The notes under the pieces: model-generated
What the model saw: only the letters and a program-made list of their open reading frames with translations
The model's database searches: none
Told to the model about the DNA's origin: nothing
Translations under genes and position numbers: made by a program
Shown here: one piece after another, positions 34,738 through 43,420 of the stretch
Layout of the letters: each line of letters begins with the position of its first letter
Position numbering within the stretch: the first letter of the stretch is position 1
Assembly (NCBI GenBank): GCA_049514435.1
Contig: JBEKVB010000004.1
Coordinates: 1-64,000, forward strand
Reading direction: 5' to 3'
Source of the DNA: UBA4810 sp002479215
GTDB taxonomy: Bacteria > Desulfobacterota > Syntrophia > Syntrophales > Smithellaceae
Length of the DNA stretch: 64,000 bases

Positions 34738-35010
34738 ATGAAAAGAGTTCATGTTTTTGTGAGCGGCAGAGTGCAGGGAGTATTTTTCCGTGCGGCAACT
34801 GAGCGCGCGGCCATGGGTTTTAACCTGACCGGCTGGGTTAAAAATACGCCCGACGGCCGGGTGGAAGCTGTTTTTGAAGGCGAGGACGATAACGTGGATA
34901 AGATGCTTGCCTGGTGCCATGTGGGCCCACCCGCCGCGAGAGTTCAAGAAGTTATCACTAACGAACAACCATATACGGGCGAGTTTAGAGATTTTAATAT
35001 TAAGTATTGA
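34738..35010 (+). CDS. acyP: Acylphosphatase
   Basis: A 90-residue enzyme hydrolysing acyl phosphates. The N-terminal motif VHVFVSGRVQGVFFRAAT contains the phosphate-binding loop and catalytic arginine, and GWVKNTPDGRVEAVFEG holds the catalytic asparagine. It starts four bases after ligA and is probably on the same message. Confidence 0.94.
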   Translation: MKRVHVFVSGRVQGVFFRAATERAAMGFNLTGWVKNTPDGRVEAVFEGEDDNVDKMLAWCHVGPPAARVQEVITNEQPYTGEFRDFNIKY

Positions 35011-35312
35011 TAAATACTGTTCTGTCATTGCTCGGATAGCTTGATTTGACAGGCAGTGTTCAATTAAATCTTATCTCCGTTATTGTTAACACCTGCAACT
35101 GTTCAGCAGTCGGCATTCATCAAAATTGAGGATTACGGATTGAAAGAGTGTACGAGAAAGAACGATAATGTTAATCTTGAATATTTTTAAGGGGAGAAGT
35201 ATATTTATTGGAGTTGGTAAGTTGGTTGCGCGGCAACGAGAGTTAAGGTAAAATTAAATGGAATTATGGAATTTAAGACAAGTATAAAAAATGAGTAAGG
35301 AGAACGAGCATT
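35011..35312. other. Intergenic region before the pilin-like gene
   Basis: No coding frame or RNA fold is recognised here. Its right part carries a candidate sigma-54 promoter (35214-35229) and a good ribosome site (AAGGAGAACGAG) before 35313. The sequence GGTAAGTTGG also resembles, on the minus strand, the CAACTTACC linker of the repeat family, but no hairpins flank it. Confidence 0.45.
35214..35229 (+). promoter_or_regulatory. Candidate sigma-54 promoter for the pilin-like gene
   Basis: TTGG (35214-35217) and TTGC (35226-35229) have the GG-N10-GC spacing of -24/-12 promoters; AC of the -24 consensus reads TA here. Pilin genes are often sigma-54 dependent and rpoN lies in this window. An enhancer site was not found. 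Confidence 0.4.
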
Positions 35313-35693
35313 ATGTTAAATCTTTTCCGTAAGAAAGGACAAAAAGGTTTTACATTGGTTGAAGTGATGATCATTATCATGGTTATAATTCTTGGGGTAA
35401 TCCTCATCATGCCCAGATACTTATTTTTAAGGACAAGAGTATACGACCGCCAAGCTAAAGCAGAATTGAAAAGCTACTACACAGCATGTCAGGCTTATCT
35501 GGCGGCTAACCCGACATTACAAAATGCCTGTACGCTTGCCCAAATATCAGGCAAATTTGTAAAATCGCCTCAAGTTAATATCGTACCCGCGGGTGATTCA
35601 ACCTGTCGGGGCACTACATCACAGTATTCAGCCCCAAATACACAACTGTTCACAATTCAGCGGGGCGGCGACATTACTCCAGAGCGTTATTAG
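35313..35693 (+). CDS. Type IV pilin-like protein
   Basis: A 126-residue prepilin. A basic 12-residue leader ending in glycine is followed by FTLVEVMIIIMVIILGVILI: cleavage and N-methylation would occur at F13, with the glutamate five residues in, as in type IV pilins and pseudopilins. Cysteines in the C-terminal part (for example around YYTACQAYL and DSTCRG) may form disulfides. It stands alone, without pilus assembly genes nearby. A scarred transposase fragment lies immediately downstream and slightly overlaps its 3' end on the other strand. Confidence 0.85.
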   Translation: MLNLFRKKGQKGFTLVEVMIIIMVIILGVILIMPRYLFLRTRVYDRQAKAELKSYYTACQAYLAANPTLQNACTLAQISGKFVKSPQVNIVPAGDSTCRGTTSQYSAPNTQLFTIQRGGDITPERY

Positions 35694-35856
35694 ATCTAAT
35701 GTCCCCAGTTTCTGGTGCTAGAGGACGGTAATCTAAAGAGTTGTGTGGATTGAACGTGTTGTAGCCAAGATGCGATCTTTCAATCAGGACGTGAGCTTTT
35801 TTATTTGTAAAGTCTTCAAGGAATACGTTTGAAAGAAAGCATGTGTGCCAAAATTG
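35674..35856 (-). pseudogene. Remnant of an IS3/IS481-type transposase C-terminus
   Basis: Reading the minus strand gives an open segment with FLEDFTNKKAHVLIERSHLG followed by YNTFNPHNSLDYRPLAPET. The pattern YNxxxPHxSLxYRPxAPE is the hallmark end of rve-type (DDE) transposases of the IS3 and IS481 families. A stop codon lies just upstream in frame (35857-35859), and no catalytic core or terminal repeats are seen, so only the last 60 or so residues remain. Confidence 0.75.
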
Positions 35857-36045
35857 CTAAATGTTTGAGGACAGGAAGAAGTGCTTGCTGAAAACACCTG
35901 TGTATCAATGTTTTGCGGTCAACTAAAATTTAAGGATTACCGATAAAACATCAACATAATGAAATTTAGATATTATTTGTTTCAGATGATTACCGGTAAA
36001 ATTATGAAGCCAAAACATTTTCATTCAGAAAGGAGGACATCTGCA

Positions 36046-37134
36046 ATGAGAAATTTCTACAAAATTATATTAGCCGTTTTTACAGCTATGGCAATGTTTG
36101 CGGCTCCGTCCATTGCCGAAACGATCAAATGGCGGTTGGTTTCTTGCTGGCCGGCGCAATCGACCATCTTTTACAGCGACCAACGCTTTGCTAAAAATAT
36201 TTATGAACTCAGCGGCGGCCGCCTGCAAATTTCTGTACATCCAGCAGGAGAACTTGTTCCGGCCACGGCGGTTTTCGATACAGTAGCTAGAGGTTCCGCA
36301 GAAATGGGCGGGGATTGGGCTACTTATTGGGCAAATAAAAATTCTGCATTTGAACTTTTAGGATCATTTCCTATGGGGCTTTCCCAATATGACATAACGA
36401 ACTGGTATTTCTTTTTCGGTGGACAAGATATCTATAATTATATGTACGGAAAATTCAATCTTATCTATTTTCTTACTCAACCTGCTTCTATCGGATCGGG
36501 CATCCGTACGCGTATACCTATTAGAGGCTTGGCCGATTTTAAGGGCAAAAGACTGAGAATGGGCGGTAAAGCGCAATCTTACATCTTGCAGAAGCTTGGC
36601 GCTGTCCAAATTATGATGTCGGCGGGCGAAATTGGTGCCGCATTATCAGCGGGTACCATTGACGGCGCCACGTTTGGTAGCCCTCTTACTGACTGGAGCG
36701 TTGGAATGGGTGAAACTGCCAAGTACAACTTTGCCCCCGGATGGAATCAGCCATCAAGTGCTACCGGGGTGATGATTAATAAAGATGCCTGGGACAGCCT
36801 ACCTCCTGATTTGAAGAAAATAATTGAAGTTGCCGCCAATGACAATATGATTTATATGAGCGCTCGTACTGAGAGTACTGCCGGTGACGGTATCCGTAAG
36901 TTTAAAGAAACAGGGACCCAGGTTACAAAAATTTCTCCGAAAGAGTTAAAGCAGATAGAAGAATGGATGTGGGAATATGTTGTGGAGGAAGCAAAGAAAA
37001 ACCCTGATTACAATAAAGTTGCTACCTCCCAGTTTCAATACTTAAAAGATTTTAGCGTCACCCGCGATTATGAGTATCCATACTCCCAGGGACGCAATCC
37101 AACAACGATGCCTAAATTGCCTGATCTAAAGTAA
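36046..37134 (+). CDS. TRAP transporter periplasmic substrate-binding protein (DctP family)
   Basis: A 362-residue periplasmic binding protein. A signal peptide (ending PSIAE) is followed by WRLVSCWPAQS, SGGRLQISVHPAGELV, LADFKGKRLRMGG (the family hallmark) and GTIDGATFGSP. This is the layout of TRAP solute receptors for organic acids or amino acids. The membrane subunits DctQ and DctM are not in the window, so it is an orphan. The ATG at 36046 follows AAAGGAGGACATCTGCA; the upstream frame lacks a signal peptide. Confidence 0.9.
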   Translation: MRNFYKIILAVFTAMAMFAAPSIAETIKWRLVSCWPAQSTIFYSDQRFAKNIYELSGGRLQISVHPAGELVPATAVFDTVARGSAEMGGDWATYWANKNSAFELLGSFPMGLSQYDITNWYFFFGGQDIYNYMYGKFNLIYFLTQPASIGSGIRTRIPIRGLADFKGKRLRMGGKAQSYILQKLGAVQIMMSAGEIGAALSAGTIDGATFGSPLTDWSVGMGETAKYNFAPGWNQPSSATGVMINKDAWDSLPPDLKKIIEVAANDNMIYMSARTESTAGDGIRKFKETGTQVTKISPKELKQIEEWMWEYVVEEAKKNPDYNKVATSQFQYLKDFSVTRDYEYPYSQGRNPTTMPKLPDLK

Positions 37135-37329
37135 GGTATTTGTCGCAGATCCGGTTTGCAGTAAACAATTGAGTAAACTACTATCAGCTGGAACCTATTT
37201 TTGTGAGAGCCGTTTCCATTTATTTCCAATTGAAGTCTTGTATCTCTGCGATTAAATCGAATCTCACACTTACAGGAAGAAATGCTTAAAAGCAATCTTT
37301 ATACCTACTGTCAATCCCGACAAGCTACA

Positions 37330-38511
37330 TTATCGGCATTCATTTATCGCTTCCGCAAAACCAGGCAGGGAATTGGTAATTGTTGCGTCGTCAACACAGA
37401 AGGCGATGCGGAAGTAGCCGGGGCCGCCGAAGCCGCTGCCGGGAACGACAAGAATATTTTTCTTCAAGAGCATTTTGACAAATTCCACATCATCGGGAAT
37501 CGGGCTTTGGACAAATAAATAAAACGCCCCCTGCGGTTTTTCGAATTTGTAGCCTGCTTTGGCTAATCCCTCGCAAAGAATATCGCGTTTCTTTTGATAC
37601 ACTTTCACATCGACTGCCGCGTCCTGCAACTTGGCTACAATTCTCTGCATCAATGCCGGAGCATTGACAAAACCCAATATTCGCGTGCAGAGAACTAAAG
37701 CGTTAAGCAAATCAGTGCCATGCTCAATTTCCGGATTAACGGCGATGTAACCGATTCTTTCTCCCGGCAGTGATAGCGTCTTGGAATAAGAATAAGCAAC
37801 AATACTGTTTTTATAAGCCTTCAAAATGCTGGGCACGGTAATACCATCGTAAACGATTTCGACATACGGTTCATCGGAGACGAGATAAATGGTTTTATTC
37901 AGCTCTTTGCCTTTCTCCGTCAACAATCGGGCAAGGTCGTCAATATTTTGCTGGCTATAAACTTTTCCGGTAGGATTATTGGGCGAATTGATCAAAACGG
38001 CTTTTGTGTTATCGCCGATAGCCGCAGCAATCGCCTTTATATCCAGGGAAAAATCGGCGTTGGTCTTGACGAATTTGACGACACCCCTGTAATTATCAAC
38101 GTAAAAAGGGTATTCGACAAAATAAGGCGTCGGCACTATTACCTCATCTTCCGGATCAAGCAGAGACTTGAAAATAACGTTTAAGGCCCCGGCAGCTCCG
38201 CAGGACATAATCACATGATCCAGGTCGAGTTTTAGGCCATGAGCCTTATTTATTTTTTCGGCAATCGCCTGCCGCGTCTGTGTAAAACCGGCAACAGGCG
38301 TATAACCGTGCTTCAGCGGAATTATTTCTGCGGCAAGGTTTATTAATTCTTTCTTAAATTCATCCGGTGGCTCTATATTAGGATTGCCCAAACTGAAATC
38401 AAACACTTTATCGGCGCCATATTTCTTTTTCATAACGGCGCCTTCTTCAAACATTTTTCTGATCATCGATGATTTCGAAATGGATGATTTGATCTTTCGG
38501 GCAACAGACAT
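37330..38511 (-). CDS. Pyridoxal-phosphate aminotransferase, class I/II
   Basis: A 393-residue aminotransferase. It shows FDFSLGNPNIEPP, NSPNNPTGKVYS, SDEPYVEI and the PLP-lysine region SYSKTLSLPGERIGYIA. It differs from the aspartate-type enzyme at 19909 and cannot be assigned a substrate from sequence alone. The ATG follows AAGGAG. It is the last gene of the coaBC-udg-nfeD-slipin run, 35 bases after the DUF5668 stop. Confidence 0.88.
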   Translation of the reverse strand: MSVARKIKSSISKSSMIRKMFEEGAVMKKKYGADKVFDFSLGNPNIEPPDEFKKELINLAAEIIPLKHGYTPVAGFTQTRQAIAEKINKAHGLKLDLDHVIMSCGAAGALNVIFKSLLDPEDEVIVPTPYFVEYPFYVDNYRGVVKFVKTNADFSLDIKAIAAAIGDNTKAVLINSPNNPTGKVYSQQNIDDLARLLTEKGKELNKTIYLVSDEPYVEIVYDGITVPSILKAYKNSIVAYSYSKTLSLPGERIGYIAVNPEIEHGTDLLNALVLCTRILGFVNAPALMQRIVAKLQDAAVDVKVYQKKRDILCEGLAKAGYKFEKPQGAFYLFVQSPIPDDVEFVKMLLKKNILVVPGSGFGGPGYFRIAFCVDDATITNSLPGFAEAINECR

Positions 38512-38546
38512 AAATGCTAAGCTCCTTGGAAACAGCTGTGAGAATA

Positions 38547-38864
38547 TTAAGAGTCGTGTTTACGGCGTCTCACCAAAATATAAACACCAATTAAAACCAG
38601 AACGGCCGGTAATACATATTGGGAAAGCTTATAAAGCTCAAAACCGTAAAATTCGGTAATTAAGAATAACACGCCGACAATTGTGATAAACCAGCCGCCA
38701 ACATCTTTGACTCTCTGAATCAGCGTGCAGATACCGACGACAATGAGCAATATCGGCCAGGTCTGCCTGAAGGGATAAATTTCCGCTTTGGACAAATAAA
38801 TCAAAACGCCTAAAGTAATTAAAATCATGCCGCCGGTAAGCACATTATGTTTTTGCTTCGCCAT
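38547..38864 (-). CDS. DUF5668/LiaF-like small membrane protein
   Basis: A 105-residue protein with about four hydrophobic helices (TGGMILITLGVLIYL, TWPILLIVVGICTLI, WFITIVGVLFLITEFY, YVLPAVLVLIGVYILV) and an RRRKHD tail. This matches the LiaI/LiaF-type transmembrane family found in envelope-stress genes. A strong AAGGAG precedes the ATG. It follows slipin in the same direction, but a hairpin and repeat copy D lie between them. Confidence 0.75.
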   Translation of the reverse strand: MAKQKHNVLTGGMILITLGVLIYLSKAEIYPFRQTWPILLIVVGICTLIQRVKDVGGWFITIVGVLFLITEFYGFELYKLSQYVLPAVLVLIGVYILVRRRKHDS

Positions 38865-38897
38865 AAAAGAATCTCCTTATTTACGTATTATCTTTAA

Positions 38898-38921
38898 GCG
38901 GCCGGATTTTACTCCGGCCGC
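38898..38921. other. Perfect GC-rich hairpin between slipin and DUF5668 genes
   Basis: GCGGCCGGA, loop TTTTAC, TCCGGCCGC: a 9-bp perfect stem 34 bases before the DUF5668 start codon. No T-run follows on the minus strand, so it is more likely an mRNA-processing or attenuating structure than a terminator. Confidence 0.6.
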
Positions 38922-38930
38922 ATTGGTTGT

Positions 38931-39056
38931 TGAAACTCCAATTTCAAAAACGTAGTGCATAACCTAAAGGTCACACGTTGAAATTCGTAAGTTGAACAAT
39001 CCCGCAAAGCGGAGGGAATGAACTACAAGAGCGTACTTTGTGGTTCATTCCCGTGG
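38931..39056 (-). repeat. Dispersed double-hairpin intergenic repeat, copy D
   Basis: On the minus strand it reads CCACGGGAATGAACC, CATTCCCTCCGCTTTGCGGG, ATTGTTCAACTTACG, then the stem AATTTCAA/TTGAAATT around a longer loop, then GGAGTTTCA. It begins two bases after the slipin stop and lies in the same direction as the neighbouring genes. Confidence 0.78.
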
Positions 39057-39057
39057 C

Positions 39058-39822
39058 TTATAATTTCTCCGCTAACTTCAGAAAGGGCTTAAACAAATCA
39101 ATGGGTATTGGAAATACCGTCGTGGAATTGTTTTCTGCAGCAATTTGATTCAATGTCTGCAGGTAACGCAATTGCAGCGACATCGGCTGTGTTTCCATCA
39201 AAGCTGCTGCATCGACAAGCTTTTGTGCGGCCTGGAATTCGCCTGCAGCATTGATGACCTTGGCGCGCCGTTCTCTCTCCGCTTCTGCCTGTTTAGCAAT
39301 GGCCCTTTTCATCTCCTCAGGCAGATCTATCTGTTTCACTTCGACCCTGTCGACTTTAATCCCCCAGGGTTCGGTACTGCGATCCAGGATTTCCTGCAAG
39401 GTTAAATTAATCTTCTCCCTTTCTGACAAAATCTCGTCCAGTTCCACCTGACCACAGACACTTCTCAGACTGGTCTGAGCCTGTTGATCTGTCGCAAAGC
39501 GATAATTCTCCACCTTGATAATGGCCGCGGTCGCATCTAAAACCGTGTAGAATACTACGGCGTTGACTTTAATGGACACATTGTCACGGGTAATGACATC
39601 CTGCGCAGGAACCTCCCACGTAATTGTCCGCATATCCACCTTGACCATTTTATCCACAACGGGTATCAAAATAATAAGGCCAGGTCCCTTTGTATCAAGC
39701 ACCCTCCCCAGACGAAAGATGACGCCTCTTTCATACTCGTTTAAGATACGAATCGCGGATGCCAAAAACATAAATACCAGCACGATAACAACTATTGTCG
39801 GTAAAGAAAAAGCACCAAACAT
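39058..39822 (-). CDS. Slipin/stomatin-like SPFH membrane protein
   Basis: A 254-residue SPFH protein. It has one N-terminal membrane segment (about 6-24), ILNEYERGVIFRLGRVLDTKGPG, the core VDMRTITWEVPAQDVITRDNV, and an alanine/glutamate-rich coiled-coil (KRAIAKQAEAERERRAKVI). Such proteins form oligomeric rings that organise membrane domains and assist the NfeD protease encoded just upstream. The ATG follows AAGGAGGATATTTAAA. Confidence 0.94.
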   Translation of the reverse strand: MFGAFSLPTIVVIVLVFMFLASAIRILNEYERGVIFRLGRVLDTKGPGLIILIPVVDKMVKVDMRTITWEVPAQDVITRDNVSIKVNAVVFYTVLDATAAIIKVENYRFATDQQAQTSLRSVCGQVELDEILSEREKINLTLQEILDRSTEPWGIKVDRVEVKQIDLPEEMKRAIAKQAEAERERRAKVINAAGEFQAAQKLVDAAALMETQPMSLQLRYLQTLNQIAAENNSTTVFPIPIDLFKPFLKLAEKL

Positions 39823-39853
39823 TTTAAATATCCTCCTTTTTATTTTTTATAAA

Positions 39854-41170
39854 TTATTGTTCATTTTTTATTTCATCTACTATCAAGCTCAGACCTTCAA
39901 CTTTGAGAATTTTTACTTTTGCTCCTTTTTTTATTGGTTTTTCACTCGTCGCTTTCCAGTATTGTCCTTTTAAAAATACTTTCCCTTCATTGGCAATATC
40001 GGTCAGCACTTCAGCTTCCGCGCCAATCATTGCTTCGGTGCCGGTAAAGTGTTTCCGCCTTTGCGCTTTAATCGCCATCCAAATAACCGCAATAAAAAAG
40101 CCGGAGACTAATAATACCGCAGGAATTAAAACGTGCAAAGAAATACGCAATGCCGGCTCCGGCGAATCAAACAAAAGCAATGACCCAAATACCAATGAAA
40201 TTACACCACCAACAGTAAGTATGCCATGACTCATAACTTTTATCTCCGCAATAAATAAAATAACGCCGAAAATTATCAGTAAAATTCCCGTATAATTTAC
40301 CGGCAATGTAGATAATCCGAAAAAAGCCAAGAGCAACGATATCCCGCCGATTACTCCGGGTAAAATTGCACCCGGCGTAGAGAGTTCAAAATACAAACCC
40401 GCCAGGCCGATCAATAAAAGAATATAAGAAATATTGGGATCGGAAATGGCTGCCAGTATTCCCTGCCGTGTCCCCATCTCTTTATTATTGATTACCGCAT
40501 CTTTTGTCGATATTTTCTTTTTACCGCTGGCCAGAGTTATTTCTTTCTTATCGATTGCCGCCAAAAGCTTATCTACATCCGGCGCAACAAAATCGATGAC
40601 ATTTAGCTTGAGAGCTTCGTCGGCGGTTATGGATTCGCTTTTGCGTACGGCTTTTTCCACCCACTCTTCAGAACGACCTCTTGTTTTGGCTATGCTTCGG
40701 GCGTAGGCGGCGGCGTCATTTTCCACTTTTTTGGACATGGTTTTATCCATACCGCCGCTGCCGCCAAGGCCGATTGCCACGGGATGAGCGGCGCCGATAT
40801 TCGTGCCGGGAGCCATGGCCGCTATATGGGCGGCTTCCGTGATAATAACTCCCGCCGATGCGGCGCGTGCACCCGGAGGATAAACAAAAACAATCACCGG
40901 CAAAGGAGCATTAAGAATGCTCTTGGCAATATCCCGCATCGCCGTATCCATTCCCCCCGGCGTATCCAGCAAAATAATTATTCCTTCAGCGCCAGCTTTT
41001 TGCGCCTCTTCAATGCTGTTGGCTATATATTTTGCCGTTGGTGACGTGATAACACCTTCAACCTTAATCACGTTAAATACCGGTTTTTTCTCCTGACCCC
41101 AAACCCCGCCGCTCAGTAATATTAATATTGCTGCCGATGTATAAATTATTTTTTTGTACATTTTCTTCAC
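39854..41170 (-). CDS. NfeD-type membrane serine protease
   Basis: A 438-residue protein with a signal peptide, a ClpP-like periplasmic protease domain, four to five membrane segments (about 240-375) and a C-terminal OB-fold NfeD domain. The catalytic serine is likely S105 in GARAASAGVII, and lysines about 42 residues later (MSKKVEND) fit the Ser-Lys dyad known for the archaeal homologue. LLDTPGGMDTAMRDI is also characteristic. It is the long form and pairs with the slipin gene 31 bases downstream; the family cleaves stomatin C-termini. Confidence 0.93.
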   Translation of the reverse strand: MKKMYKKIIYTSAAILILLSGGVWGQEKKPVFNVIKVEGVITSPTAKYIANSIEEAQKAGAEGIIILLDTPGGMDTAMRDIAKSILNAPLPVIVFVYPPGARAASAGVIITEAAHIAAMAPGTNIGAAHPVAIGLGGSGGMDKTMSKKVENDAAAYARSIAKTRGRSEEWVEKAVRKSESITADEALKLNVIDFVAPDVDKLLAAIDKKEITLASGKKKISTKDAVINNKEMGTRQGILAAISDPNISYILLLIGLAGLYFELSTPGAILPGVIGGISLLLAFFGLSTLPVNYTGILLIIFGVILFIAEIKVMSHGILTVGGVISLVFGSLLLFDSPEPALRISLHVLIPAVLLVSGFFIAVIWMAIKAQRRKHFTGTEAMIGAEAEVLTDIANEGKVFLKGQYWKATSEKPIKKGAKVKILKVEGLSLIVDEIKNEQ

Positions 41171-41192
41171 CTTTTGTTTTATTCCTGTGGAC

Positions 41193-41912
41193 CTAAACCG
41201 GAACTTCTCTTATTATCATTTGGACATCTTCCCAGACAAGTTTTTTTGCCGAGGGATTTCTTAGGAGATACGCCGGATGATACGTCGGCATTAATTTTAT
41301 GCCTTCGTAAGAATGAAAACGGCCCCGCAGCATAGTTATCGGAATATCGGTTTTTAAAAGTGTTTGCGCGGCAAAAGTCCCCAAAGCGCAAATTACCTGG
41401 GGCGAAATAATCTGGAGTTGCTTTTTTAAAAACGGTTCGCATAACCCGATCTCATTGGGCAAGGGGTTGCGATTACCGGGTGGACGGCATTTAAGTATAT
41501 TGCAGATATAGACATCTTTGCGTTTCAAGCCCATAGCCTCTATAATTTTCGTTAAAAGCTGACCGGCTCTCCCGACAAAGGGCAAACCTTGTTCATCTTC
41601 ATCGGCCCCGGGAGCTTCACCCACAAAAACAATACGCGCGGATGGATTTCCAGCGCCAAATACTAAATTGCGTCTTGTCTTGCCCAATGGACAAAGATGA
41701 CAAGTTTTCATCTCCTGATATACTTTTTCTAACTCTACCTCTTTATTCCCGGTAAGATTTTCAATGGGGGGGGAGAGCGGCGATTTTTTCCCCCATTCCA
41801 GCCCGACGGCTAAACTTTCCTGATTTAGAACATATCCCTTGATCGCCTTAACAACAGAGAGCAATTCTTCCTGTAGTTGACTGTTGGATGATAACAAAAA
41901 TAATTCCGCCAT
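41193..41912 (-). CDS. Uracil-DNA glycosylase, family 4 (iron-sulfur type)
   Basis: A 239-residue base-excision repair enzyme that removes uracil from DNA. The cluster cysteines CHLC and later ILKCRPP and GLCEPF are present; motif A is GEAPGADEDEQGLPFVGRAG and motif B is TYHPAYLLRNPSAK. An extra 60 or so residues at the N-terminus precede the domain. Its ATG overlaps the coaBC stop by one base (TAATG), so the two are translationally coupled. Confidence 0.93.
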   Translation of the reverse strand: MAELFLLSSNSQLQEELLSVVKAIKGYVLNQESLAVGLEWGKKSPLSPPIENLTGNKEVELEKVYQEMKTCHLCPLGKTRRNLVFGAGNPSARIVFVGEAPGADEDEQGLPFVGRAGQLLTKIIEAMGLKRKDVYICNILKCRPPGNRNPLPNEIGLCEPFLKKQLQIISPQVICALGTFAAQTLLKTDIPITMLRGRFHSYEGIKLMPTYHPAYLLRNPSAKKLVWEDVQMIIREVPV

Positions 41913-43123
41913 TACTTCTTACCGCCGCCTTTCTTCTGAACTAAGTTTTTGACGCGATTAAGAATTTCTTCCGCCGCTTCGATTTTGGTCATTTTGCTGA
42001 AAGATTCGGCCTTGCCTTTGTTATCAATTATCGTAATTACATTCGTATCGGTTTGAAAACCGGCACCATCTTGGCGCAAGTCATTGGCGACAATCAAATC
42101 CATATTTTTCTTTTCCAGTTTTGCCTTAGCATTGGCCAAAAGATTTTGCGTTTCCATGGCAAATCCGACCAATATGCGTTTGCCCTTATTTTTTCCAATT
42201 TCCGCAATTATATCCGGATTTTTTTCCAACTCCAAAGAAAGAGATTTTTTATCTTTTTTTATTTTATTCCTGGAGAAAACATTCGGTCTATAATCAGCTA
42301 CAGCGGCAGCTTTGATAATAATTGTGGCGTTTTTGTAATTTTCCGACACTGCTTTATGCATCTGGCGCGCCGTGCGCACCTCGATAATTTTTTCTGCTTT
42401 GGGAAAAGGCAAAGAGGTTCGTCCGGTAATCAAAGTTACTTGAGCGCCGCGCCTGCTGGCAACTCTGGCCAAGGCGTAACCCATTTTCCCCGATGACATA
42501 TTGGTAATAAACCGCACCGGATCCAGCGGTTCTTCCGTCGGTCCCGCAGTGATTAAAACTCTTTCCCCGGCAAAATCTTGGGGAGTCAATAGCGCCTCAA
42601 TTTCTTCGACAATTCCCGGAACATCGGGCAGACGGCCGGCGCCTTCGGTTTTGCAGGCCAATTCTCCCTTGCCGCTGTCCATAATGACATAACCATGATT
42701 TTTCAGTTTGCTGATATTTTCCTGCACAATGGGATTTTCCAGCATCTTGTCGTTCATTGCCGGACAAATCAAAGTCGGTTTGGCGGCAGCCATAATTGTT
42801 GTCGAGAGCAGATCATCGGCGATGCCTGAGGCGATTTTTCCGATTATGTTGCCCGTTGCCGGCGCTATAACAAACGCATCGGCAAATTGTGCCAGAGCGA
42901 TATGAGCCATGTCGTACTGCGCGGTCGGCGCAAACATTTCCGTGTAAACCATGCCGCCGGAAAGAGTTTGCAGGGTCAAGGAAGAAATAAACGCTGTCGC
43001 GCTTTTCGTCATGATGACTTTTACCTGCGCTCCTTCCTTAACCAGCGCGCGTGTTAATTCCGCCGATTTATAAGCGGCAATTCCACCCGTAATTCCCAAA
43101 ACAATTTTCTTTCCTTTAAGCAT
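41912..43123 (-). CDS. coaBC: Bifunctional phosphopantothenoylcysteine decarboxylase/phosphopantothenate-cysteine ligase
   Basis: A 403-residue enzyme carrying two steps of CoA synthesis. The N-terminal flavoprotein half (CoaC) begins KKIVLGITGGIAAYKSAEL and contains ATGNIIGKIASGIADDLLST and PAMNDKML. The C-terminal half (CoaB) has TAGPTEEPLDPVRFITN and KIKKDKKSLSLELEKNPDI with the conserved lysine. I start at the ATG at 43123 with AGAGGT upstream; about 78 further upstream codons are open but do not look like protein. A promoter with an inverted repeat lies 31-75 bases upstream. Confidence 0.95.
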   Translation of the reverse strand: MLKGKKIVLGITGGIAAYKSAELTRALVKEGAQVKVIMTKSATAFISSLTLQTLSGGMVYTEMFAPTAQYDMAHIALAQFADAFVIAPATGNIIGKIASGIADDLLSTTIMAAAKPTLICPAMNDKMLENPIVQENISKLKNHGYVIMDSGKGELACKTEGAGRLPDVPGIVEEIEALLTPQDFAGERVLITAGPTEEPLDPVRFITNMSSGKMGYALARVASRRGAQVTLITGRTSLPFPKAEKIIEVRTARQMHKAVSENYKNATIIIKAAAVADYRPNVFSRNKIKKDKKSLSLELEKNPDIIAEIGKNKGKRILVGFAMETQNLLANAKAKLEKKNMDLIVANDLRQDGAGFQTDTNVITIIDNKGKAESFSKMTKIEAAEEILNRVKNLVQKKGGGKK

Positions 43124-43153
43124 AATCTTACCTCTGTGGTTGATTATTTGGAG

Positions 43154-43182
43154 AATATAACAGCGTTTTATCACAAGATCAA
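43154..43182 (-). promoter_or_regulatory. Sigma-70-type promoter of the coaBC run
   Basis: On the minus strand TTGATC (43177-43182) and TATATT (43154-43159) with a 17-base spacer. Transcription would start about 25 bases before the coaBC ATG. Confidence 0.65.
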
Positions 43183-43198
43183 GGCATAACTGCCTTGA
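43179..43198. promoter_or_regulatory. Inverted repeat overlapping the coaBC -35 box
   Basis: TCAAGGCA, four bases, TGCCTTGA: a perfect 8-bp dyad that overlaps the proposed -35 hexamer, as an operator would. No regulator is suggested by the sequence itself. Confidence 0.35.
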
Positions 43199-43420
43199 AA
43201 ATGGCGCTGTGCGCAAAGTTTTATCTTTTGATTTTACTTTAAATATCAACTGGTTTAACTTACAAAAAGAAAGAAGCGGCGCCAGATTACCACGTATTTC
43301 TGCCCAGAAACCTTCCTGTAATATTCCGGCTGTTAAAAAGGGAAAATTGCCTTGCAAAAGAAGCTAAAAGCTATTATTAAAACCGCGCACATTGAATCCC
43401 CGGATTAATTAGGAACAATT

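Noticed and set aside
43250..43270. AACTTAC word upstream of coaBC as another repeat copy
   Set aside because: Only seven bases match and no hairpins or GAGTTTCA block lie nearby, so chance is likely.
43124..43357. N-terminal extension of CoaBC by 78 codons
   Set aside because: The extension covers the promoter and dyad, has no family similarity, and the ATG at 43123 has a good ribosome site.
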